NCBI GenBank assembly: GCA_911728455.2 | Contig: OU452229.1 | Location: 10,331,642-10,395,641 of the forward strand | Length of the DNA stretch: 64,000 bases | Direction: 5' to 3' | DNA from: Marthasterias glacialis | Lineage: Eukaryota > Echinodermata > Asteroidea > Forcipulatida > Asteriidae | Part shown: in pieces, positions 19,351 to 30,163 of the stretch | Numbering within the stretch: position 1 is the stretch's first letter | Layout of the letters: each line of letters opens with the position of its first letter | Made by a program: the position numbers and the translations under genes | Notes under the pieces: generated by a model | Told to the model about the DNA's origin: nothing | The model's input: only the letters and a program-made list of their open reading frames with translations | The model's database searches: none

Positions 19351-21836
19351 TAAGATTGAAAACATAAATGTTCCCAGACTTACACATAACTTACATCGTA
19401 TAAAAACGGTCGTGGTGGAAAACAGTTTCGTCCCTTGTTTTTGTTGTGTTTTTTGTGTTTTTCCCCCCTGTAACTCTACAGTTTTTCAGATCTCGGGAGT
19501 CCGACATCCGATGTTTAAACACAGTGAAAACAGTGATTGCATTTGCACAATTTTGTCGTTGCTCCGATGCCCAAGAGAGGTTAAACTTGCATAGGTCTGA
19601 TTTCATGTATGTGTTGGGTCACACAAAGTGCAGAGTTTTGGGTCTTCGGTATTTTACCAATGTTGCCCGCATGCTTTAGATATTATTGGTGTCGGGATAC
19701 CAGCAAGCACCTTTAGTCTGGTGCCCTCAGGGAGGGGGTTTTGACTTTCAGCGATTGTTTGATGATCAGGTGGAAGAGTATTAAACTTCTGACCTGATGA
19801 TATGTCTGGTTCAACACCCAAACAAGACTGAAGCATGTTCTTTCATTGTACCTTCGTGGTGGAGGTCTGACGGACGTTAAGTCACATCAGCATCAGTTTT
19901 AGTCTGTGATTTATGGAGCTGAAATATTTTCAATTACCCCCTTTTTTATTAAATCTACGGATCATCTGCGAGGGTAATTGATATGCCGTGGTTCATTTCA
20001 AAACCACGGTTTGCGTTCCGGCTTGAAAATATCAAGTACTAAACCACAAGGGAAACAGACAAGGTACATTTTAAAATGGTTTCTGACCGGCATGGTGAAT
20101 AAAAAAGATGACAAAATTGGGAGACCACCATCATTGTGCTGGATAACTCAATTTCCGTCTGATCGTATGGAATCAAATCTCTGCGATTGTTTGTTTTCTT
20201 CAATATGCCGTATTTTTGACAGCAAGAGGGCGCAATACTAATTCCATTTTGAAAATACAAAAAATATTTCAAAACATTAAAAATACAAATTTTCCAAGCA
20301 CATAACTTACACTGATTGCATTGTAAAACTGTTAATAAAAAAAAACAAAAGTTGTATATTAACTGCTTTATTTGAAGTCTAAGTACATCTGGTTTACCGC
20401 ACTAAATCTGTGGTTTGACCCCCAATCTAACCCAAGGGTGCCCTCTTGCAGTAAAAAATAAGGCCTATTGAGCTGCAGCCAAAATCGTGCCTGCGTACAG
20501 TCCAGCTCTTTCGTCATAAGATATCACAGGTTACTAGAGCGGGACACCAGTCACAAGTTTGAATGTCTTCTTGGCAATTTGGCTGATAACAAGCTGTCTC
20601 TATAAACAATAACAATATGTGTTCGACCTAACCAGCTGATGAAACCGGACCAGTGATTTTTAGTAAATGCAATTCGCCAACCAAAAGGCCCAAAGGCCAC
20701 TTGAGGATTGGACTACACTTTGAAGGGATAGAAACCTGCCACAACGCGCAGAAACAAGACATGGCAAGATAAAAGTCTCCTCACAGCACAGCTAAGAACA
20801 AGGAGGGGTAAATGAATCCGTTGCAAGACAAACATAACTGTCTCTTCCACTATATTTGAAGCAATTGGCGTTAAGTGTCTTGCTCAAGGACACACGTGTC
20901 ATGACTGGTATTACGTATAAAGGTATATTATGAAAACTCTGCTTACAAGTTTCACACCCAATGAAAAACAATGTTGCGGATCGAGGATTCAGTCCAACGA
21001 AATGCGGAGCGAATTGAAATTTTTTTTTTTTTTCACAGCTAATGGAACACTGAAAAAAAACTTAAGTTAACTCATTTGAATGCACGGCCTTGGAACTGGT
21101 TGTGTATATTCTTTACAACCTGTAAACCCATAGAAATAATTCGCAAAAACACAATGTTTATTTGTCGATCTCTGACAACTGTAAAGGGTAGGGTCATGAC
21201 CACAGGGGAAATGATCCTAAGTGGGTACGAACCTACGGAATATGACCCAACCAAATTTGGTCCCGACGATCAGGAGGGATAGGGGTGGGCAATGACCCCA
21301 TGTGCCACAAATTAGGACAAGACCTCGGAATCAAGCATTAATAGTAACAAAGATAAATGTAGTTTGTAACTCAACATCCTTTATTCATACTAGCTCTCAT
21401 AGGCTTTATATTTACACAGGTCAGAAATAAGTCTATTCAACGGAATAATAAAACATAGAGCACAGACATTATGTTCTAGAAAAATAACCCAGACAAAAAA
21501 AACTTACAGAGCAAACACCCCCACCAAACAAACAAACAACCCAACAAACAAACAGAAAACATTTTACAACAATTATGTTGTTCACGATGGCAACAACATC
21601 ATATTATCCATTCTTCGCGACGGATAAACCATGTCACATTGTTTACAAAAGGTGTTACCCTGTATATTCCAAGACATTTCCCGGCAGGCATTATACTATT
21701 TTGGTCATATTGGAAGTTTCACATTCTGCATCACTCTGCCACATAAAATATAGAATTTATAAAATAAAAAAAAAAAACAGATGGACAAGTTTTTTTTGTA
21801 TGTGCTCCCTTTCCTCATATCGGAAGTTGATATAAA
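19351..21836. other. Intergenic, repeat-rich
   Basis: 19350-19670 is a dispersed repeat ('gtaagattgaaaacataaat', 'gttgggtcacacaaagtgca') shared with 15940-16230. 21690-21968 is shared with 48120-48385. No gene-like structure seen. Confidence 0.5.
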
Positions 21837-22409
21837 TCAGATTGCAATTTCCCTAATTATACATTCTTGCAACTTCAAGCTGTGCAAAAATTGTGCCCGC
21901 AAGAAGGCCAGGCTCTGTGGCTCAATCTTTTTTAAACTTGTGATGTCACAGGTGACAAGGTCTACCCTGTTTGTGTGACGTAATTCCACGTAATAAGCTA
22001 CGCCCATTTCACGCAAACTGTCTCCATTGACAACCATAGGAGTTGCATTGAGTTTGTTTTCTTTGAGGAATTGATCCAAGAAAAGTTGAAAAACTGTACT
22101 TGGCTTTGACGTACGTTCTCCAAAGACTAAGGTCTTCTCCGAATTCAAAGTTCTTGTCACGAGAAATGCTTTTGAACTGGACATTTTGGTTATAGGAAAA
22201 AATCTTATTGTTTCCCTCCTCAGTCTAGCCTTCTCCACATCTACATTAACATTTGTAATGTTTTTCTTAATTCTTTGACATTTTATTGTGTTATTGATTG
22301 CATTTTGTGGAGAGAAATAAAACAATAATAATGATATTATTAATAATAATTTAACACCATTTTTTTTGTAAGCGACGACGCCGTGTAGCCTGCCATTGTT
22401 CACTTTCAT
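21837..22409 (-). CDS. Unrecognised 190-codon ORF with an N-terminal hydrophobic segment
   Basis: The largest open frame outside the aminopeptidase exons. It starts MKVNNGRLHGVVAYKKNGVK, then a hydrophobic stretch LLLIISLLLFYF that could be a signal anchor, then basic and hydrophilic sequence including TKMSSSKAFLVTRTLNSEKT and FQLFLDQFLKENKLNATPMV. From about residue 147 (after HTNR) the frame runs into a dispersed repeat also present at 8455-8570 and 48120-48385. A potential donor AGG|gtagac sits at that boundary, so the genuine exon, if any, ends near 21968. The start context is weak. I do not recognise a family. It may be a lineage-specific gene or chance. Confidence 0.25.
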   Translation of the reverse strand: MKVNNGRLHGVVAYKKNGVKLLLIISLLLFYFSPQNAINNTIKCQRIKKNITNVNVDVEKARLRRETIRFFPITKMSSSKAFLVTRTLNSEKTLVFGERTSKPSTVFQLFLDQFLKENKLNATPMVVNGDSLREMGVAYYVELRHTNRVDLVTCDITSLKKIEPQSLAFLRAQFLHSLKLQECIIREIAI

Positions 22410-24152
22410 GTAAACCCTCTATTGAAACTCTGCTATGAGTCTGGTAAAAGTTGCGTATGTTTCAGACAACTGAGGAGTTTTTTGGTTTTTTTTACAGAAT
22501 TCTTCCAAAAAACACATACTTAAACTCATTGTAAAATGTCACTTTAGAGTAATGATTTATTTGATAAAGATATATTCACGAGGCATATATATGTTGCAGA
22601 AATATATTTATCAAAACAGAGGATTTCATTTTGGCTGCAACAAAACTTCTTTTGCCCGTAGCGGGCGATATTTTCCTACCCTTTTAAATACATTGTTTTT
22701 CATTACTTAACTGATAGGTGATTTTCAACTTAAAACTGTTAATGAGTATTCATGCACTCTTCAAGGACGAGTTACACTACAAACACTGTAAAAAAGAAAT
22801 CTACTGATATAAAATCCGTATAAATGACATCATATTTTACGTTTTACACTGTGGCTATACGATCGCCGTATACATTATTATAAACTCTTTCAAGCAAGGT
22901 AGTTATGGTATAGTTATCAATTAAGTTCTTAGTAAACGTTTAGCAAATAATTTGTACAGTTTTCGTTCATTTGTACAGTTTTTCAAACAACCATGTAGTT
23001 GTTTGCACTACGGTGGTTGAAGTCAGCTTCATACCGGTACATGTATTGACCCTTTGACCTTGCACCAACGTCATACGCGGCTACTTGCTGCCGCACTCCG
23101 TCATTTAGGCTGTAGAATAGGCCGCGTCCGAACCAAGCGACTTCGGCTACGGCTACGGCTAAGGCCTTTAGTTGCAACGACAACGTTGGAGAATAGGACA
23201 TTCCGGCGTTTCAGCCATAGCCACTGTCGAAGCCATTAATTGGGACACGACCATACATGGGGACATTGAATCCCCAAAAAATGCGCAACCAAGATAGTGA
23301 TGATGACGTAATCTGACTTTGGTCAACGGTTCGGATTTTTTATTGAAATAGTATACTTGTTTTACGTGATTGTAATGATTGTTGCAGAAGAATGGTGTCA
23401 TACCCAAAAAGGCTCCAGCTAGCCTGAACTAGAACTCGATTGGCTCGACTCGTCCTCTGATGAGTATGACGTCATATAGTCGTCTCTTTCCCTGTAATTG
23501 ATGTACAGTATTGTATGAAAATAATGTTATGTGAAACACTACTGAGAGTATTGTATGAAAAGAATGTTATAATAGGAAAAGAAAATAGAGTAAATTTGCA
23601 CCGATTTCTCTCAATATTTCCTCTTCATGTCCTGATGTACCTTCTCCAAAGAATCGGAAATTGAAGTTTTAGCCAGCCAGTAAAATTAAAAGAATTCAGT
23701 TTTCTTTATGTGTCTTTAAGTAAACGTTGCTTATATATTCAGCCAAACATGTCACACGTTTGTATTTTTGTTTAGATGTTTTGACGTTTGATTGTTTGTT
23801 TATTTATTATTAGTAGTATTACTATTTTCGTTTGTTTGATTGTTCCTCTAGACAAATATTTTCCAAAACGCAAACTATTTTCTTCCAGCTGGTTCCACTC
23901 AGAACCGACTTGATTTTCCTGGAAAAGAGTGTATACTTTACATGGAGTCAATCGCTATATTCCTTTTCATTTTTCTATGATTTCCTTGACTGGTTTGCTT
24001 CATCAGCGTAATATCAACCTCAAAGATCTTTGTTTTCCCTCTCTTTGTGTCAAAATATAATTACGGTGAAGCTGTTTAAGTACCAAGAAAATATTCAATC
24101 CCTTTGGCTCTTTTTTTATCTAAATTTTGCTGAGGTTTAGTAACAATAATGA

Positions 24153-25767
24153 TTAGTGTATTCCGTACCCCTTGTTGTACGCATTCATGAACCATATCCT
24201 GACAGCCTCGGCGTTGTTCTCCATCCATCTGATATTGGTTCTCGTCCGATCTAGACTCATTTCTACCGTTTTCTTCAGGATCGGCAGGTTCTTTCTGGCG
24301 TAGAAACCACTTATCTAGAACAGGGAAGTGGATAATGATGGGGGAAAGAATGAGTTCATGAAAGAAATGGCACACAATGGCCGGGATGTTGTAACGTGAA
24401 ACTATTAAACACCCCCTGCCCCGTTTCCGTGGATAAAGGAATAAAACTTTGTTTTGTCTTTAAAATGAACTTAAACAAACCCAGTAACAGTAAACAGTTT
24501 TCCCAAAACACACAAACTTCATTTGGATTTAGTTTGAATTGACGGCCTGCTTATACTTCTAAATCGGTTCAGAAGTCAATTTTGCCCGGGCCTAAAAGCA
24601 GCCTCAGTCGAGTACCTTATTGTATCTAGAACCAAATAATAGATTAAACCTAAACGTACACCAGACAAAAATGTAGCTCAGACCTAAATGAAGCCCAGAC
24701 CTAAATGTAGCCCCAATGTTGTATCAAATGCAGCTCGTAACTAAAATAATGTAGCTTCAACCTTGCACCTTAACCTTGCCCGGACCTAAATGTAGCCCCG
24801 ATGTTGTACCTAAACGTATCCCGGACCTAAATGTAGCCCCAATGTTGTACCTAAATGTATCCCGGACCTAAATGTGGCCCCTATATTGTACCCAAACGTA
24901 TCCCGGACCTAAATGTAGCCCCAATGTTGTACCTAAATGTGTCCCGGACCTAAATGTGGCCCCTATATTGTATCTTGATGCAGCTCGTAACTAAATGTAG
25001 CTTCAACCTTTCACCTTAAGTTGCCCGGACCTAAATGTAGCCCCAATGTTGTACCTAAACGTGTCCCGGACCTAAATGTAGCCCCAATGTTGTACCTAAA
25101 CGTATCCCGGACCTAAATGTTGCCCCTATATTGTATCTAAATGCAGCTCGTAACTAAATGTAGCTTCAACCTTGCACCTTAACCTTGCCCGGACCTAAAT
25201 GTAGCCCCAGTGGTGTACCTAAACGTATCCCGGACCTTAATGTAGCCCCGGTGTTGTACTTAAACGTATCCCGGACCTAAATGTTGCCCCTATATTGTAT
25301 CTAATTGCAGCTCGTAACTAAATGTAGCTTCAACCTTGCACCTTAACCTTGCCCGGACCTAAATGTAGCCCCAGTCTTGTATCTTAATGTAGATCTTATT
25401 AACCCTTTGTCTCAACGTCTTGATGACGGCAGACCCTGAAGAGTAACCAGCAGCCCTGACCTTGGTCGACCTCATCAGTATTGATCAATATTAAAATACA
25501 TGTCTCTAAAAAAGCGTCCTCGAAAAAAGCGTCATTCATGAGGTCAAGCTATAGGTCCCATGTTAAAGTGATCATTTAGAGTCTAACTAAAATGATATGT
25601 GCAAAACTATTTCTCCCCCTTGATTGCCCCCGCCCCGCCCCACCCCTAGAGTTATACTTCAAATGCTGCTAGGCATTTTCGTCTTTACCTCTGTGATGTC
25701 ATACTGCGTATTACAATGCTTCGTCAGAGCTTTGAAAATAGACGGGAAATATTGGTCCAAGTTGTAC
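24153..25767 (-). CDS. Gene C: orphan pair of terminal aminopeptidase exons (partial copy or alternative 3' end of gene B)
   Basis: Exon 25767-25689 opens after 'aatttcag' as G-TAC..., reading YNLDQYFPSIFKALTKHCNT then QYDITE|gtaaag. Exon 24314-24153 opens after 'ctgttctag' as ISGFYARKNLPILKKTVEMS and ends NIRWMENNAEAVRIWFMN...YGIH-stop (TAA 24155-24153). They match the last two exons of A and B in order, phase and approximate length (79 and 162 nt). NIRWMENNAEAV is the best consensus C-terminus of the three copies. I find no upstream exons of this copy between 25768 and 30019. The open frames and intact splice sites argue against a long-dead relic. A splice from gene B exon 35276 (ending GA) would be in frame. 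Confidence 0.75.
24646..25400. repeat. Tandem array of about 41 bp units, with higher-order structure
   Basis: Units resemble 'cccggacctaaatgtagccc' followed by 'caatgttgtacctaaacgtat'. Variant units with 'gcagctcgtaactaaatgta' and 'cttgcaccttaaccttgcc' recur about every 160-200 bp, giving a higher-order pattern. It lies in the intron of the gene C exon pair. Confidence 0.9.
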
Positions 25768-28700
25768 CTGAAATTTAAAAGAAACTAAAAATGTTAGGTA
25801 CCCTTAATTGTTAGGTTTGTGTTAATCAATTAGCTGTGGAGTTACATCCACAAGACATCGCGCGATGCTTTATCACCAGTCAAACGTTGACCTAGTCCCC
25901 CTGGTGTATTTGGCTTAGAGACCCTATCATATCCTAAAACAATTCCACTCTAGAGTAAGTCAACATTCAAATGTTTAGACTAAGATAAGATTGGTATGCT
26001 AGAACCATACAAAGTCAGCCACTTCTTTAGCAGAATTGTTGAAGATTTTAGGTAGTTGCGGTAAAGTGTTCGGTCTGGAAGCTTAAGATTCAACAGAAAT
26101 GAATACAATTGACGTAACTTGCTTCGATCTGATTTAGTCCAATAATTATTATTAATTCCCATCAACGATGGATAACTCCGCCCCCAGATACGATCTCACC
26201 TGGTACGGCATACAGTCTAGTCTGCTCTCAAGCGCGAGCGTGCAAAAACCAAAACCAAAGCGTCGTCGTCCCTCCATGCAGCATCCACGTGCAATTTCAG
26301 GCAATTGTTACTTTCCACTCATGAAAATTGGGACAACTCAATTCCTGACAAAGCTGAAAAACTATTAATGCAGAATTTGTCACGGTGAAGTGATGTTAAA
26401 GATGTATGGTCTGTGCTCCAGTGATTTGTGTTCGAAAATGAGCTGATTCCAAATGAATGGGTTCCAAAGGAAACCTTAAAGGGCATATTATTTTAGAACC
26501 AATCAAATAAATCAATCGTGTTTTGACATTGTGGATGGCTATACAATTGTTCTTTTGAAACGATTATCCCTGCCAACCACCCTACGTTAAAATGTTCATG
26601 GCCATGCCCGCTGCTGGTACCCAGAAGTCAGCTGCATCACAATGTCATTTCGCCTTCAATTTGTCTCTTGTGTCGTAAGGCACCTGGCTGAAATTGAGAA
26701 ATTGAGCAGGCAACGTGAGGAGTTTATTTATTGTGCTCCACACACTAATCCATTTTTTAATTAATCACTGTACTATTATTCATTGATGGATCTTTTCGAC
26801 ACCCATTTGAAAATTAATAACTTAGATCAACCGACAAAAATAGCACTGCAGTTGAATTAATTTTCAAGGTAAATCGGCTTGAGCACGGGTCATAATTATA
26901 TCTTTAAAAGGCTCCCTTTTTAAGAAGGGTCTGGATGAATGAGGTTTGAAATGAATGTCCATGAAAACAGGCGTTAGGCATTAAAGTTAAATAGTCATAA
27001 TGTAATAAGAACTGTGTTGATCATGCACACATGCATTCGCTCATTCTGTAAAGTTATTCAACTTTCCATTAATATTAGTACAGCAAGTAGGTTATGGGAG
27101 TATGTCTTCGATTACACAAACATGGAATTTGGCACACAGTCAGAGTAGCCCATGTCATGAGAAAGATAACATGTTGCCAAAGGGCAATTGCAGTTTGTCC
27201 CTTAAGAAATATAGGTAACACAAGCAATGACAGCCATTTTGGAAAACTGCTCGTTATTCTAGCCATGTTCTTTTCAAAAGTCAAATCTGCAATGACCCTA
27301 TAGCCGTACATCTTTCGCATGACATACTCTGACTGTGTGCCATGCTTGTATCCTTGAGGCACACTTCCCCAAAAGATTGCTATATGCCCCACTTAACCAT
27401 TCGAAACCTGAAACAAATGCCTACAAATAAATTGTTCTCCCAACGTGCTGCAGATAACAGGGTCAGTTTAATTTTTAAGGGTTTCAGGTCCTTTCGAATG
27501 GGAGGAGTTTTTTCAATCGTCTTGGATCTTTTCCAAGTTAGTGGCCGGTTTCAGGGTCTCGCTATCGATTTTGTAAGTCACAGTTTTTATATTTGCTTGC
27601 AATTGTTTTACCATCACAAATTACTTTTCAACTGTCGTTTTAAATCACACCCAGTTGATTTTTACCATTTGTATAAATGTTGACATTTGGTGGATTTTAG
27701 TTATGATTGTTTTTGTAGATGACAGTTTTGTGTTTCTGTGCGACTTGTATCAACTGTTATGTCTACAGCTTTTAAAACAATAATGATAATAAATAAATAA
27801 ATAATCAACAAACAAATGCGAAGGTGTATACCACAGTGACACCCTTTCCGGTGTACGGGCTTGATAATATCAAAAATTCTTGGTTGAAATTCACTGTTGT
27901 TTTGTTACATACTTGTTATTCCTCTATTTTATTCAATTTCCGTCTACACATTTAAAAATACTGGTGTGTTGTTCCAAATAGATTACCTTTAAAACAAGTC
28001 ATGTTAATTCTGAAATTAAACAATGACAGATATACAAACTTCATTTATAAAGTAAGAAGTACAATCAGTAATGTATATACTGTACCTTAACAATTTTAAA
28101 TTACAATAGTTATATAATTACAGTTCTTTATTAGTGACACAACAATGTACAAAATTGATTTTTATATAATTTACGTACACCACCTCTCAGGATTGTAATG
28201 TCAGTTATCATTCTCAAAGATTGTTTTCTCTTTGGTAAGATCCATCAGTTCAAAACAGTAATAATTTCTTGTTATAGTTATAATGGACAGATTTTATATT
28301 TTAAGAGCTACAGTGAGAAGTAAAAAGTTATTCAGAATTCTAAAATCAGAACGGCAAAGTATTTAAGAACAGCACTACAACTCTATCATAGCAGATGAAA
28401 AATATATATTATATAGTACTTGTAATAATTTTTTTAACAAAACCTCACCTGTGATAACATAATGGAACTATTCTAAATGCAGAACCGAGCAATACCTAAA
28501 TACAGAACTGAGCAATAACTTTGACAATCTGAACAGCATAATAATACTTTCAGCCACCACAATTTCTTGTAGACAAGAAAAAGATTAAAAACTCATATAG
28601 ATAAAAAAAGGATTAAAAGCTCGCAGAATGATAAAATACTTCACATTATAGAAAGGTTAAAACCATAAACCCTATTAAGTATAGCCCTGCGCCGTGGTTT

Positions 28701-30019
28701 AGCCATTTTGTTTTGATATTCTTCCATTCACATCAATGTGAACAGAAACGAGGCTGGGAGGGGAAAAGTCTTACACCCTTTTTGATGTGATGAGAATCAT
28801 TATCAACGATTTGCACAGGGAAGTTGACGTAAATAGTGACAGAAGCCGATACGAAGGAATCGTTTGCTCAGAACCTAAAAATGCGTTCAAAGAATAGCTA
28901 GGACTTAAAAATCACACGACTGTAAACAATTAAACTCTAGTTGTGTGGCGAGTGTGTAAACAACTTCAATTATTGTTTGGTAAATCAACAAATTGCCGAG
29001 CTTTTTACACTCACTGTATGAAAAATCTGCTAAGAATTTACAATGAGTCAATGTAAATCGTATACATGTGGACCGAAAACCAAAATACAACAGCTTATTT
29101 CCCCTCTTTCAAAGTATAATTTCGGTGTTACTTCTGAATGATGAACTTTGTCTCAATTGAGTGTCCTGCGGTAATCTACAAACTTTGTGAAAATCAAACC
29201 TTCGTTAGTCCCGGAGGAGGTCTTCAAACTACCAGAGATTTGAATTTACAAGATAGAAGTACAAGTTCTATTTTTTTCTACACAATTTACATATTCGCTC
29301 CTCTTTCCTCATTTTTCATTTTATATATATATATATATATATATCTTTTTATTATTATCATTTCGTTTTTTCATTTTACTTTGTTTCATTTGAATCCAAA
29401 ACATTCCTGTGTCGTGTTACGATGTACAAAATCAGACAAAAACACCGCAAGGTTTTGGGAGCTTCGATGGCTTCTGTTGTCTTCTGTTTACATCAATTAT
29501 TGGACTAAGACAGTGAAATGGTGTCCTTGTGACCAATGTTTTATTTGTTAAGCTCTCTAGATTATTCAATCTATACTTTCTAATTTATATTTTTGTACTC
29601 TACTAGTTCCGTAATTTGTACTTGTTTTGGTCCCATAACTGGCCACTATAATTGCAAAAGATCTACAGACTAACTCTGTTAATGGCTCGTATGTTTCAGA
29701 GATCTGTTGGGTGATTTTGGAGGGTCTAACAGACCAACTATAACAGTCTGCTCCCGAGACAATCGATGGGAATTGAACAAAATAACTACCGTAAGGTCGT
29801 CAGATGCACTTATATAGGTAAATTCTAGATTTGACTACTCCCTCTCTGTTAGATAACAATGTTATGTATGTAGTGTTTTTATGATTTCTATTTACAAGAT
29901 TCTTAAGTAATTTAAACAATTTGCAAATAGTTTGCTTCGGTGTAAAGATCATAACAAGCTCATAGAAAATCACAATTAAGACCTGCTTTTGGGTGTATAC
30001 ATGTAATGTTTTATAAGGG
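25768..30019. other. Region between gene B and the gene C exon pair
   Basis: Searched by eye on the minus strand for further aminopeptidase exons ([24 protein letters not shown]-type sequence); none found. Contents are AT-rich sequence, the inverted-repeat element at 27100-27360 and an (AT)n at 29322-29343. The 3' UTR of gene B must lie at its upper end. Confidence 0.5.
27100..27360. mobile_element. Inverted-repeat element
   Basis: 'ggcacacagtcagagtagcc' plus 'catgtcatgagaaagat' on the left is matched in reverse by 'atctttcgcatgacatactc' and 'tgactgtgtgcc' on the right. A diverged relative lies near 50895-51070. Intergenic, downstream of gene B. Confidence 0.65.
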
Positions 30020-30163
30020 TTAGTCCATATTTGCCTCTAGCCATTTTTCCATACTCTCTGCGTTGAGGTCCATCCAGTCGATGTTAGCTTGACATTTCTC
30101 GAGGGACTGTTGGTATGCACGGGTCGCTGAGCCGAAATCTCTCCCCTCTCCGAACTCCATCAG
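30020..30163 (-). CDS. Gene B last exon with stop codon
   Basis: Starts after 'cacccgtacag' as [20 protein letters not shown] and ends [25 protein letters not shown]. It is preceded by exon 34100-34181 ([20 protein letters not shown]...). 48 codons including TAA. The first canonical AATAAA past the stop is about 480 nt away (29545-29540), so the 3' end is uncertain. Confidence 0.92.
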   Translation of the reverse strand: MMEFGEGRDFGSATRAYQQSLEKCQANIDWMDLNAESMEKWLEANMD

